64,000 nt of DNA. It comes from Oreocharis arfaki. Lineage: Eukaryota; Chordata; Aves; Passeriformes; Paramythiidae. How positions within the stretch are numbered: the first letter of the stretch is position 1; each line of letters opens with the position of its first letter. The DNA is taken from NCBI GenBank assembly GCA_013398015.1, contig VZRR01007718.1:210606-274605 (forward strand). Reading direction: 5' to 3'. Below are positions 12,969-25,987 of the stretch, piece after piece. Both the position numbers and the translations under genes were made by a program. Below the pieces are notes generated by a model. The model had not been told where the DNA came from. It saw only the letters and a list, made by a program, of their open reading frames with translations, and did not search any database.

Positions 12969-15917
12969 AGAAAATCAAACATGCTTCTAGACAAAGGTCA
13001 CCCAAAATGATACAGAGTCCTAAGCTGTGTCTGGCAATGAAAAAATGAATGGGCAGGTTTGCTAATGGTGAACACCAACGCAGCTCAGAATTTAGTCTCA
13101 CTCATTTGTCACTGCTTTATCAGACTTACTTGGGCAGAGGAACTTCAGTTGAGAGATGACTGTGTCATTTAATACAGTAACATTGTTCTAGCCTAATGTT
13201 TCTGCACTATAATTTAATGGGTTTGACTCACCTTTTTGCTGTCTGGCAGTGGGGTTTTATCTTGCTTTTCCTTCTGGAATGACTCTCTGTTAGACCACAG
13301 CCTTTGACTTGCAGGCATACTGGATGTGAAAGCAATGAAATTCCCATCACTATCCATGTGCACCTACTGTGTACTTCTAATAGCCTCACAAGCCCTAAGT
13401 TTTAAGTAAGATAGCAGGATAAAAGAAAATGACATCCCTTGATTTCAGTCATAGGTTCACAGGTTCAAAGACAGAAACCAACACAAAATTCTTAACAGCT
13501 ACATCTGCATCATGTAACCACCTGCAAATTAATGCACTAATAGGAGCAGATCAAACAGGATAAGAGAAAAAAAATATGCTTAAAAGAAGGTCTGACCCTA
13601 AAATACTTCTGTGTTTCAATTTTTTCATGATTACTGGCTACAGAAATTGAGCTTTTCTTTTCTTTTTAGAGACATATGGCTTCTTACGAAGGTACCAGAT
13701 TTAGGAAACTAAATTTTTATGGTGCCATACCACACCTAAATTCACAAAAAATGTTGTGTTCCAATACTATGAGGTGGTGAAGAAGCTCCAGAAAGATCAA
13801 CTACTGCATAAACCTTCAAAAAATTCTCTCTACAGCTATAGCTGCAAACACTTGTGTTTCTGTGCCCCAGAATTCAGTTGTACCTTTTGCCATGCAACTC
13901 AGCAGCATCTCTGCAATTTGATGAATTATATGGATTTTTCGAGAAAATTTCCAAACAGAAAAAATTCTACTACAATTTGATTCTTTTATTTCTGGCAGTT
14001 TCATTGTTTTTTTTCATCTGTTTTTTGTCTACATATTTTGCAGTAATATTGTGGGATCCTGCATCAAATATAAAAAACTGCCTGTGTCATACCTGTGCAT
14101 CCCATTGCCTTTCCCCGTGAAGGAAAATTTGATATTTTGAACAGAAAAAAAATGTGTGCCTTTTATAACACCCTAAAACCTCTTCCATTTAGGAGACTCC
14201 CTAAAAACTCAATGTGAAAATTGAAATAATGATGGCAAACAAAAATATTATATTACTTTTTCTCAATTTTATTGGGTAAATGGCATTTATGTTTGTCATA
14301 GTCAGCAGACATAACAAAAAGTAATGATGTAAGAAACTATTTTAGCACAGTGACAGATATGAAATATGGAAAATATCAGCAATTATTGATTAAACTACAT
14401 ATTCCTCCTATGTAAAGTAATGAATACAGACAACTCTAATAAACTATTTATATTTTAAAGAAATTCAGTATTCTTTCAGTATGTCTGTATAAATATATGT
14501 AAATACTAATGCAGAAGGTAAAAAAAATATATACTTTATAAGAGCTGCACACTGTTTCTAGGCAAAGGATTTAAAAATATTTAGGACAAATTAAACAGCA
14601 ATATGTAATTGACACAAGTCCGAGTCTCATTTTCAAATGCCTAAGTAGCTGAGAGCACCTAAATATTCAGATTTGGCCTAGCTGGAATTGCAAATATTGG
14701 CCTGTGACATGTTTACTAATTAATCCCTTGGACTATTCACCATTAGATAGGCAGAGCATAAGAGAGTCATTTGAGCTGCATGTCATGTTCCTGGAGATAT
14801 GTCATCCCACTTTAAAAATAGGAGAAGTAAATAATATACCATACACTTTCTATGAGCTTTGGAGTTTAGAGCAGCACGAGCTAGGTTCTGAACTCCCATA
14901 GACAAAATGCGGATGCACACATGGCAACGTATTTTTCATAAATCAGTGAAGACACAAAAAGTTTCATTTCCTTTCTTAAAGATAAACAGTAAAGTATTAG
15001 CAATCTCAGAATGTATTTCTTGAAAATTACTTTTATGTGCAAGTTATGTCTAGATTGTTTTTAGCCTGACCTGATGTTATCTAGAAAAACTAGATGAGAA
15101 ATATAACAACAGTTTTGCTTGACTAAACCCATAGCCTTTTACAAGGAGAAATACAACATACAGTAAATAAAATTTAGGCTGACGGATCCAGTCAGTCTAA
15201 AAAAATCGCAAATCTTAAACTTCAAAATCTTTTTATTTTTCTTTAAAATGCAAACTAGCAAACAAACAAACCCTCCACATCTATCACTCACATCAAAAAT
15301 TCAAACCTATTCTTTCCCACATTATGCAGCATTTCAATGGACAGACTCTTGAAGCTGAGAGGGTAAACATGACTGACATTTATGCATTACTCATACACTA
15401 CTGGAGCCACTCAGGCATTAAAATGATTCTCATGTGATAAGACTACATGTAGAAGCAACTGATCTGACCCACAATACCCTGCATTACCTTAGTTTTCTTT
15501 ACCTATTCTTGATAATAGCAAAACACTTGCATCTAAAATAAACCACATCTACAATCAGTGACAGAGATGGAATAATACTTTCTTGCAGTCAAACAAAACA
15601 TGTTTAAGAAACAAATAGGCTGATGAGGACCTTAATTTCTGAAAGTGTCATTTACATACTGGTTTGAAAGGCCAGACACCAGGAATCTTTGACAGAATCC
15701 TCACTGTGTGTGGAGAGGCTGGTAGAGATTCCGGGAATAAAACACATTTGCCTGTGGAGCATTAAATGTGAGCAGAAGTGAAACTTTACAGGACCCAGAA
15801 AATTAAAATGCATTTTTCTCCTTTCTTCCCAGCTTTCTTTTCCTGTTCGTCCTGTTATTCCCAGCATCCCTGAGCAGTACTTGTTCATACAGTTTGGTTA
15901 GTAATAAAGGCAGTAGG

Positions 15918-15934
15918 AAAAAAAAAAAAAAAAA
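15918..15934. repeat. Poly(A) run, 17 bases
   Basis: This is an uninterrupted A run with no recognised retrosequence upstream. Confidence 0.9.
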
Positions 15935-18900
15935 CAACAAGCAAAAGACTTTTAGTATTTTGAAAGAAAACAATAAAAATAAATAAAAGTGTCCATCTAA
16001 ATGGACAAGCAGGAAATGAGGATACATTGGAATTATATGATACCATAAAATCAATTATACAGAAGAAACGAGAGATTGAGCCAAAAGCGTAGATAGAAAA
16101 CAGTGACAGCAACGGCAAGAAAATGAGATGGGTAAAGGAATAAAAGATCAGTACCGTGTCTGCATCATGATTTTTTCATGGCTTATGTAAAAACTTCCAT
16201 GCACCTTCTCATTTTCTGTATGAAGCCACAGTATGACTGTAGCACATCAAGGAAGAAGGCAGCATTTCTCTGTCAATGCACAAAAGAGTTCTTCAATAAT
16301 TAAATATCCGTGACCTGAACCTCATCAGGCATTTAGCCGTAGAAGTAACTGCAGCAATGATAGGTTAAATGTCTGTGGGTGAGTGAAGACCTCACAAAAA
16401 CATGTTAAAGTGCAATTCTCCTTCGAAATTGGTTCTTTAAATATTGACAGCAGAAATGCAGGGTTTGCTTCTAGTCTTTTTGCAACATATCATGTGGAGG
16501 TAATATGCTGATACCATTTGGTTACTCTTAGCCTAGCAGCATTACGCAACCACCAGCAGCTGTTGGACAAAATTCCTCAAAATAACTCCTCTGCCGCAAT
16601 CTTAAACCTAGGAAGTCACTAATCAAAAATCAGAAAACACAGTTTTGAAGCTGAAATGCAGAGTTAAGATTATAGAAGATTTTCACTTCATGCATTCCTT
16701 TAAAACATTGGGGAGTTTCATACCAGCTCGCTTTAATCACTGTGAGATTGGAGCCTGGCATGCACAGATACTGCTGAAAGGCAGAGAGGCTCCCCTATGG
16801 AGTAATTTTAGATAGGAGCTGAAGTTATGTGTCCCAAATCATTCACTAGATGATGCTCTTTCTCTTATTTATACATAGGTCCTAGACAGACTAGCCACTA
16901 GGCATACTAATTGGTTGGGTTGTTATGCTTCCTGATGCCTTTATTTATGAAGTAGGACGAGCTACTGTTACAAAGCAAGCAGAAAATATGTTAATACAAA
17001 GAAAAAGAGAGCAGGTTTGCTGCACCAGTGAATGAACAGAGAAAAAAATCTAACAAAAACCCAGTAGATATTCTTAATATTACTAATGTTTTTAATTAAA
17101 GTAAATTGATTTTTAATCTGTTGTTAATTTTTTTTTGATCAGTTGATACTGGTGAGTTATAGACAAAGGAGTCCAGGTATTTTTAATTTAGATGTCTTGA
17201 AGATAACTGGCCTCAAGCCAACCCTCATGACCCAGGTGTACATAATTCTTGATCCAAGAACTTTACATTTTTTATATTAGATTCCCTTTACTGAATTCTT
17301 CTTTACTCAAAGACAACTGTGCTCTGTGCTGTGTAGTAGTGGAGGTATTCTTGTTTCCACTTACACACCTCCAGGTGCCTGAGTAATTGCAATTTAGATT
17401 CTGGTTGCCACAATGCAGGAGTCATGGTCAGGCATAAGGAACAAGACGAGTCTGTGCATAGCAGCCAGATAGAATTGAAGACTCTAGATTTCTAGGACTA
17501 TAGATATATATTACTGCCTTGGGACACACAATATCTCAAACTATAAAGCAGCAAAAACTTACTTTTTAATACAACTGGATGGAAAGGAAGATTCAGGGCT
17601 CTGCCACACCACTTGGAGTCACATAAGTGAAGAAATCTTTCCTCTGTGGCTCTAACTGTCTTTAGAATTATTTTACTTGGTACAGTTTGCTCAATGTGAA
17701 ACGTCCAGAAGCAGCTGCATTATGGTTGAGAAGATGGGTTAAAGCAAATAATATTAATTTAAGAAACTTGATTGCTACCATTTACCTTTTCCTACAATTC
17801 ACATTTGGTCTCCTTTTCTCGATCATTCTATGCTGACTTATACAGTCAGAAGGAAAGTCTAGCAAGGGCATAAAGGAGGAACCAACTATTTTCAAAGCAA
17901 TCAAACTTAAAAAAAAATTTAAAAACTTGATGAAATTTTATATTTTTTGTGTGTCTGTGTGAAAATATTATTCTTTAAATATTTTTTTCATCATGGTACA
18001 TTATTTTCTTCAGCCCCTTGATCTTGAAATTCTACCCTTCATGCAGCACATTTCTTAGTCTGCTTAGAAAATGTGTACATAGTTCTGTTGTAAAAGGAGC
18101 TTTCTTTCTCCAAGAAAGTTGAATTATCATATATTCAGAAGATATTTAAAGATGGTAAAAGTTCAGGCTGCAAAGAAATATCTTCAGTTTAATATGAAAG
18201 TAGCTCTTTTCTCTGCTTGGATTTCACTTTATTGATCTTTCAGAATGTTCCTGTCCAATGGTATTTTGCACAGTCTGTAAGGAGCAGAGGTAGCCTTTCA
18301 GCAGATGTGTTGCAGGTCCTTCCTGAGTGGCTCACAGAGGATTCTGTTTGGTGGCAAAGACTCCAAATTGAAATCTCTTAAGAGATTGAGGGTCTACCAT
18401 CTGGGAGTGTGGAATAGAAAGCAGCAATGTTGCATGAGTTTAATTAAAGGAAAGTAAAATTATTAAGACGCGCTTTTTTTTTTTTGTATTATTTTTGCAA
18501 CTGATAAAATATACAGCGTGTTTTCTTGGATGATTGCATCTCACTCTTGTCAGCTGCAGCAAATACAGTCTGTAAGGGAAAAACCAGAATTTGTTCTGCA
18601 GTCAATGACTATACAGATCACTCACTTTCTCAGATTTCTCTATTGAGCCTAAATCTTAATTTTCCAACTAGTCTAGAAAAGACATCTTACTATTTTGCAA
18701 TTCCCACTGGGATTTGGACGCCCCAGGTAGCCTTTCCCCAATGGCTCTACTGTAAAAAAGTAGCTATGAGTAGGTGATCCCTTTTCTATCTGCCATCTCT
18801 CATTAGATAAATAAGGGCATAGTTCAGGGAACTAAAAGTATATGAAAAAAGACTTCTTGATATGAAGTGCTTTCTTATACTAGATTCTTGCTCTTATGCA

Positions 18901-19637
18901 GAACTAAATTAACCTCCTGGGACCATGATAAATCTGTTCTTCATCTGCAATTCCTGTTTTAACTTTATTGTGCTACATGATCTTGCTTGTAAAACATTTC
19001 CTCAAAAAAGCCACTAGGGGAAATGTCAGATAACTCAATTCATCTTTTAAAATGAAACTATACAATCAAGAACTGTCCTTCTGCTACAAATAATTCTGAC
19101 AAGCAATTAGTCAGAACTCCCAATTTTGTGTCTGTTTTATCTCACCATTAGTCTTCTGAATTCAAGATAGAGAGACTAATGGAAAAAAAATTTAAATATG
19201 GTACAAGAAGGCAAAGAATCCATTTGTAGTACTGTAGAACTCAGTAAGTTCTGAAAAGAGATGTCTTCACTAAATACATGTGTAGTGAAGTCTTGGCAGC
19301 TGATTTGTGAGTGAAAAGAAAAAGAGTAAGGATGTCTGCTTTAACTGAGGCGGATCACAGAGTAGTCAGAACTTGATGCCCTAGTGGGAACACATTAAAG
19401 CTGCCTTCTGTCTCAACTAGTCATTGCTTAAGAGACAATTGTTGCGACCTGAAAACAGTGACAAAACAACCACTGAAAATAATAATTTTCCTCTTCTATT
19501 TATTGTCTTCAAAAGTGATCTTGGTAGCTGAGGATGACATGTCTGGAGCTGAAATAAATAATGTATTTATATCAAACCTGTTCATGTTTTAAATTGTAAT
19601 CTAAAATTACAAGCAGAGATTCTGTGCATATGTTTGC

Positions 19638-19651
19638 TTTTTTTTTTTTTT
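19638..19651. repeat. Poly(T) run, 14 bases
   Basis: This is an uninterrupted T run with no recognised retrosequence on the minus strand next to it. Confidence 0.9.
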
Positions 19652-22626
19652 AAACCAGCTAGGCAGAATTCCTTGTTGTTCTTTTATATTATTATACTGT
19701 TAGTAAATCTTTAAAATGACACCTTTTATTAATGAATGTGCTTATACTACTAGTACTGTACATATAAAATGGTGCTATTCTCTTGGGTTTTGTCTTTTTA
19801 GTTTTGGTTGTTTTCTTCTTTTTATAACCTTGCAAACCATACAATCATTGAGAGATCAAAAAAGGATGAAGTTTTGACAAAAAAAATGTTATTTGTATAC
19901 TTCTGCTGCTAAGGCTGGAAATCTGAGAATATCATGAAAAAGAAGTTGCATAGGAAAGTAGGAAAACCAAGGATTTTTTATTGGAAGAGACTACTGATGC
20001 ATATAATCATGTTTCTCAGTTACTTTACTAGGAAGGTCAACGGGTTATTTTGATGTACAATGATATTAGCACAGAACACTGCTATAGTGTCATGAATCAC
20101 TCAAATCTTCAATAACTGCAGAAAATCTTATTATTGTATCTTAATAATGAAAAATATTTTGGTGCATAGGAAAAATGTAGGTTTTCATAATTTTATTGGT
20201 AAAATATTAAGCAGTATATGAAACATATTCACAAAAAGAAGTAGGGTTCCATTGTATATATAAATATATACAAGCCTATGCTTGCCAAACTTTACAAATT
20301 TCGTGATCATTCATTTATTCTTCATATTAATCTGGAGCAAGCACAGTCAGTAGCTGAAAGAAAGCCTTCTCTGAAAGACAGGATGCTTTTTTGCCTTGTA
20401 ACACTGATGTTTTTCCTCCTAGGGTTTCAAAGAGGGGCACTCTCAACCGTACTTAATGAAAGCGGAAAGGATGCTTCTCTCCAGTGATGATTATGTTTCT
20501 TTGTAAGGGTGATTATCAGCGAAGAAAAATCATAAAGAAGATGTCATCAGCTAGAAATAGACAAATTTGAAATATTTGGTCATAATGTTAAGATTGGGGG
20601 AAAATAAGAAAAAAGGTTATTATCATTACTATCATGAAGTAATTAATATCATTAATTTCCTTGTCTTGAAATGCTTAGAGGCACAGAGATAACACTAGTA
20701 GGAGCAGAAAAGATAGATGTATAAAAGAATGAAAAATTTTACACCAAGCAGTTCAGACTAAGTAGTTAAACTACAATGTCCTGTTGAAACACTCCTTCTA
20801 AAAGGTTTTGATAATTTTTTATGGTACACTTAAATCTATACAATATATGAAATAGTAGATGGAGGCTCATTTTTGTGATGTAATTTAAACAGAAAAAAAA
20901 AGGAAATCTCATTCAAAACCCTAGTTTTGCTCAAAAGATTTGGCAACAACAGAGTAAATATGGGTTCACTGATCCTCTCTGTTTATTGGGTATAGAGTAA
21001 AACCTCTAAAGCATGGATTAGCTATTCTTAAGTTAACATGTGGGCACGCAGCACAGTATTGACACTGGAAATATAAGCTTGCCTATTCTTTTGTCAGTAG
21101 CTCTCCGTTCATTTGTCTGAAGGCACTGTCGTCCAAATACCTCCGTGTTCCCTCACAAACTGCAAAGTTAAACTAATTTTATTCTCCCCACCCAAGGAAA
21201 CAAGAGTTCAGAGATGTTCTGAGTGATCTTCTTGCTCTCTCTCTCAGTCCTGTTTTAGCAGTATTTTTCTTCATAATGTTAATAAAACTCCTCATAGTTC
21301 AATTTCCAACTGCATGTTATTATATTTCGGGTGGTGTAATGAAGCTATTTCTAACTCTGTACGAAGAGCTAATATGCAATAAGGCTCCGTCTGTGTTATT
21401 TTCCTGCATAAATCTATACATTTTCTTATAATCTGAATTTTTAGAAGGGACTTAGACGTAATGACAAAAATAATAAGATGGAATCAGAGAATGACTTCAT
21501 GGTATATGTATTGTACAGCATAAAATAGGTAAGAAGGAAGAGTGAGAAAACACTCTCAAATTTATTAAACTCAGAGAAATGCAGAAAATTCCAAAATTTC
21601 ATATTTACTAAGGTATTTTGTGTTTTTCAGGAAGGATAACTTAGAAACAAAGATAAGATTCTAAATTTTAGAGCCTTTATATTGCAGCATAGTAGCAAAG
21701 TACCAATTTCAGATCAAGTTCCGCTCATCACACTATGTCCTGAAGGACTAGATGAGCTCTTTTACTGGAAAATCCCTAAAAGTCTCCTCTTTGGTGTTCT
21801 CTGGCAGATGGGAACTTTAACGGATTTCCACAAGCAAGCAAACTTTTATGTTCTGATGTACTTTTGGTACCCATTAACTGCAAGCAGGACAAGCAGACTT
21901 TAATGGCCTTTCCTACTACTACTAACTTTAAGTGGTCATTCCAATTATATCACTTTCTCCAATTTTTTTGCCAATCTTTTTGGGTATTTTTTTCCACCTG
22001 GCTGCAGCACTCATTCCTTCACCTCAAGAAACACAGCGTCCCCAATTACCACTCCCAGGCCTGTTCCCAGATCATGTCTGGCCTACTGTGCGCACGACGG
22101 AAAAGGCTTATGCAGGACCAAGCACAAATAAGAGATGTGCACTGCTCATCTCTTGACACAGGGCTGTGCCAGGACCCAGGGATAAGAGCAAGGTTTTACA
22201 TTCCAAGGGAAGATCCTCTGTGTTTCTCCCTGTCTGACAGAAATCGCTTTCAGGAATGTGTGACTTTACCATATATAGTAATATTTTTTAAGAAATTTCC
22301 AAATATTAATGAAAATACCCACACAGACCCTATAAACTGACACTTTACCATCAGAAAGTGGGCAAGTATTCCTCCTGCTGCCTACCTATAGTGTTTACCT
22401 CTCTACTTTCCTGCATGTCATCGTTTCTCTCCCATACTGAAAACTGAATCTCAGCGTAATCCTATTAGAGACTTTTCTGTGTTATGTCTGTTATTTTGTT
22501 GCCAAGTACCAAGAATGTTACATTCCTTACTTATTTCTGCCCTTTGATTGTTTTACCATGACCCTCTCCTTGCTTGGACTGCTTTTTTTGCTTTGAAGAC
22601 TACTCACGAGAAAGTCATTAAGGACA

Positions 22627-23336
22627 TGTAGAAATTTTGTTGAGGCAGGATATGTCTACCCCCTCTCTCTACCACAGATTGCTGCTGCATGTGCAAGAGA
22701 TAACTTGGGTGGGTCACAGGCCCAGTATGAATTATCTCTGGTGCCAAAAGTGCTCGGGACAGCAGCTAAGAATCAACATCTTAGTCTGGAAAGCAAATGT
22801 GGGAAGAGATGAAAGAAATATTCTTGACCAAAAGATACAGTTCTTATGCCTATAAAAGCCCATACAAATTACCCCAGAGGCAGAAGTCTCTTACACACTC
22901 CTTGGGAATGTGCAAGAAGATTTCTCCCGTTAAGTCCAGATGTGGGCTTTTGAGGTTACTTTTCTAGGAATTGAGAGAAAGGAGTTTTGATGTCTACTCC
23001 TTCAAGAATTGGTGGTAAGAAACATTGAATCCTAAGTTATACTATTTCTTAGCTAGCTGTAATTTTAATTGTACCTTTAAACCCACATGTATACTAGTAT
23101 TCCCTATTGTCTTATCCCTGTGTAGGAATAGTCTGTTTTAAGTCTTATGTCTGTTAGTTTTGTATCTATTAAATAAATAATTCATTTTATAATAGATAGG
23201 ATCAGCCATTATTAAAGAATTTGCGAATAAAAGTGCATCTTGAGGTGCTGAAAACCTTAATAAAATGACTGCCTGCTGCCAGAGGCCTGGGCAACAGACA
23301 GAGGCTGAGTTAAACTTACTTCATCCATTCATAACA
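22627..23336 (+). mobile_element. Candidate solo LTR of an endogenous retrovirus
   Basis: The segment starts with TGTAGAAATTTTGTTGAGGC and could end in CA near 23336, giving an LTR-like TG...CA span of about 710 bases. It contains a TATA-like TATAAAAG at 22851-22858 and an AATAAA signal at 23172-23177, about 320 bases further on, in the order expected for promoter and polyadenylation site of an LTR. The start resembles my general recollection of avian ERVL-type LTRs, but I cannot verify a family. I see no primer-binding site directly after the right edge, no internal gag, pol or env sequence, and no clear target-site duplication, so at best this is an old solo LTR. It could instead be unrelated AT-rich DNA that happens to carry these signals. 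Confidence 0.4.
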
Positions 23337-25127
23337 GTTGTATTACAAAAATGTCTGATCAAACTCTGTGTGAGTTGCAAAAGCCATATAGAGTGGCATT
23401 GAATCTCAGGCATTCCTGCTGAGAGGCAAGGTGTGTTAGCATGAGTGTCTTATCACATTGAGAAACTGAATGGTTTGCGTCCCATCTTTTTCAATGTGAG
23501 CAGAAAGAGTTCAAGTTGCCTGCGGTATATTGAACTGATATATTTTTACTGTATTCCCCTGAAAGATGTAGTCATTGTTGATAACATTGCATTTATCAAC
23601 ACTTCCATTCTCAATGTGCACTGGCAGTTTTTCTTGATTTTATTTTATCTTTTTCTTATTTTTTTTGTCTAATCAAAAGCCTCTAGCAACTTTTGTCTTG
23701 AGATATTTGCTATTCTCAGTATGCCAAACTCTCTGTCTGCATACAGTATTTGACAGTCTTAGTTTTTGGTGGATTTTACACGTAATGTCCGATGATATCC
23801 TGTATGCCCCTTAAAGGTTTTGTCACAGGTTGAAGCAGCAGCTAGAATGTGCTGAACAACTTCAAGGGTGTCTGGCATTTTAGCCTTTATTGGACAGCTG
23901 AGTATAAAATGTTATAATCCAAAAACACAGTTGCAAACTTAAGTGAAGGAAAATAATGCTTTAAACTCTTTATATCAAGACTGGATATGAGAGATCTTTC
24001 CCATGTTTATTTGATTTGTGTACATACATTCCCAATCCACTGGTGCAGGGACTCTGCACCCTATATCTACTGGGTTATTTCTCCATGCAAACAACTTAAT
24101 TTTAGGAGAAAACTTTTAGTGGACAGAACATAAGATAGTCCTCTCTATCTCACATACAGCTATGCAGATGCAATCTCCTAAATGAATGCACTCTAACTAA
24201 GTCCAGAGCTGAGTTGTGGGAAACATTTAGCTAAACCAACAAATTCCTGTCTCATTCAGGAATTGCTGGAAACCTGATTTTGTAAATGGTGATTTGGCAG
24301 AAGAGTTGTCCTCTCCTGTAGTCTCAAAAAACAATTTATCTTGATCTCTGTTCCAAATCCCATTCAAAACAAGGTCAACTTTAATGTTAAGCAAACATTT
24401 AACAGCCACTTTGAAACTTCCTAGTGAGAAAATGAGACATCCCTTAATGTATTCTCTTATTAAGTGTTTCTATTTATTGAATCAATATCATAGGCTACGT
24501 TCAATAAGGTCAGAAATAGATGCCATAAAAAGAGCTAAACCTTGTAAGACTGTAGCTTATTTTGACCCTAGAGACTAAACACAAGAATCATCAGCTGCTC
24601 TGGGTTAACAGCATCTTTAAGACAATCCATAATATTTTTAAAGCTCTTTTTTTCTACAAGCACTATTCTACTTTCCTACACATCATCCACTACAGAAGAG
24701 GAAACCCAGCCTGTGAGATACAAGTGTCTATGCTCCTTGTCTTTGTCTATTGGCTCACTAGTATACCTTTCTTTTGACATGATGCTCACAGAACATAAAA
24801 AGCATTTAAGGAGCAATTGACTTCTAGCATTTCTTTATGCTGATCAGATCTGACTTCGGAGTGGGTTCAACTAGAGCATCAAGGTCTTGTTTCAGCCCGA
24901 CTTGTTTGTTTTCTCTCCAGCTCATGCACAGCTCCAGTTTGTGGATGGCTCCAGCTCATTTGCACCTCCCATGTTTCTGCTCTGATTTGTTTCAGGTCCA
25001 GCTTGTAGATGGCTTCAGTAATTTTGTCTTAGTTTTTCCACTGGTCCTCTTCAGTTTCAGTTCATTTCAGCACCCATTTAATTTAACTTCTGCTTGTTCA
25101 AACTCTCAGTTTTCACAAGGTTTTAAA
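23337..25127. other. Unannotated stretch
   Basis: No gene is recognised. It contains an imperfect 26-base direct repeat at 24929-24954 and 24993-25018. A 152-codon plus-strand frame (24837-25295) runs through that repeat and into the CR1 copy that follows. It is a chance frame. Confidence 0.55.
24929..25018. repeat. Imperfect 26-bp direct repeat with 38-bp spacer
   Basis: Two 26-base units (24929-24954 and 24993-25018) match at 22 of 26 positions. The shared core reads TCCAG-YTTGTRGATGGCTYCAG. The origin is unknown; it may be a decayed tandem duplication. Confidence 0.7.
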
Positions 25128-25987
25128 TCACGGGGCCCTGCCAGGGGAACCAGGTCCAGCCTGCTGGGCTGGCTGTCGTTGCAGGATGGATCAATGAGGG
25201 GAGAGCAGTGTATGTTATCTACCTTGATTTCGGCAAGGCTTTTGACACTGTGTCCCCTAACATCCTCATACGTAAGGCCAGGAAATGTGGGTTAGATTAA
25301 TGAATAGTGAAGTGGATCAAGAACTAATGGAATGCAGAGCTCTGAGGATCATGATTAGCAGAACAGAATGCAGATTGAGGTCCTTGTGGCCAGGAGAAAC
25401 AATGGTATCCCGGGCTGCATTGGGAAGAGCGTTAACAGCAGGTCAAGGGAGGTGATCCTGCCCCTCCTAGCAGTAGTGAGGCTACATCTGGAGTGCTGTG
25501 TCCAGTTCTGTGCTCCTCAATATTAGAAAGACAAAGAGCTACTGGAGAGGTCCTGGTGAAGGGCCACAAAGACTATGAGGGATCTGAAGCATTTCTCTGA
25601 TGAGAAGAGACTGAGGGAGCTGGGTCTGTTCAGTCTATAGAAGAGAAGACTGAGAGCATATAAATATAAATCTCAAAGGCAGGTGCCAAGAGAATGGTGA
25701 CAGATCCCTTTCAGTGGTGCCCAGTGACAGGACAAGAAGTAATGGCCAGAAACCAAAACACAACAAATTTCACCTCAACATGAGGAAGAACTTCTTTACT
25801 TTGAGGGTAGCAGAGCACTAGAACAGGCTGCCCAGGGAGATTGTGGAGTCTCCCTCTCTACAGACATTCAAAACCAGCCTGAACACATTCTGTTGTAACC
25901 TGCCCTAGGTGACCCTGCCTTGGCAGGGGGATTGGATTACATGATCTCCAGAGGTCCCTTCCAACCCTAATGATTGTGTGATTCTGT
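25128..25987 (+). mobile_element. CR1 LINE with internal deletion, plus strand
   Basis: At about 25195-25265 the plus strand reads NEGRAVYVIYLDFGKAFDTV, which contains reverse-transcriptase motif A (DFxKAFD) of CR1 ORF2. Shortly after, at about 25330, the sequence jumps to the much later ORF2 C-terminal region (a degenerate GCIGKSVNSRSREVILP-like stretch at about 25415-25465). The region between, which would hold the later catalytic motifs including the F/YxDD box, is missing. Several in-frame stops follow. The 3' UTR contains the usual CCAGTGACAGGACAAGA block, then GGCTGCCCAGGGAGATTGTG, then a CCCTTCCAACCCTAATGATT end at about 25956-25987 with decayed octamers. This is a dead copy. The left edge is approximate, since the upstream GC-rich bases from about 25128 may or may not belong to it. 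Confidence 0.92.

Larger units (their letters stand above)
10576..22626. other. Unannotated AT-rich stretch, about 12 kb
   Basis: No gene, RNA gene or dispersed repeat is recognised. It holds simple sequence: A14 at 11821-11834, a CA/TA tract at 12939-12968, A17 at 15918-15934, T12 at 18474-18485 and T14 at 19638-19651. The longest open frame is 158 codons at 21864-22340 on the plus strand. It has no recognisable domain and a skewed, low-complexity start, and it overlaps another frame of similar openness, so I do not call it a gene. Unrecognised non-coding elements could be present. Confidence 0.55.

Noticed and set aside
21864..22340. Longest open frame in the window, 158 codons, plus strand
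   Set aside because: It has no recognisable domain, overlaps other open frames, and its composition follows local base bias. Frames of this length are expected by chance in 64 kb.
24837..25295. 152-codon plus-strand frame
   Set aside because: Its second half is CR1 sequence and its first half crosses an imperfect non-coding repeat. It is not a gene.
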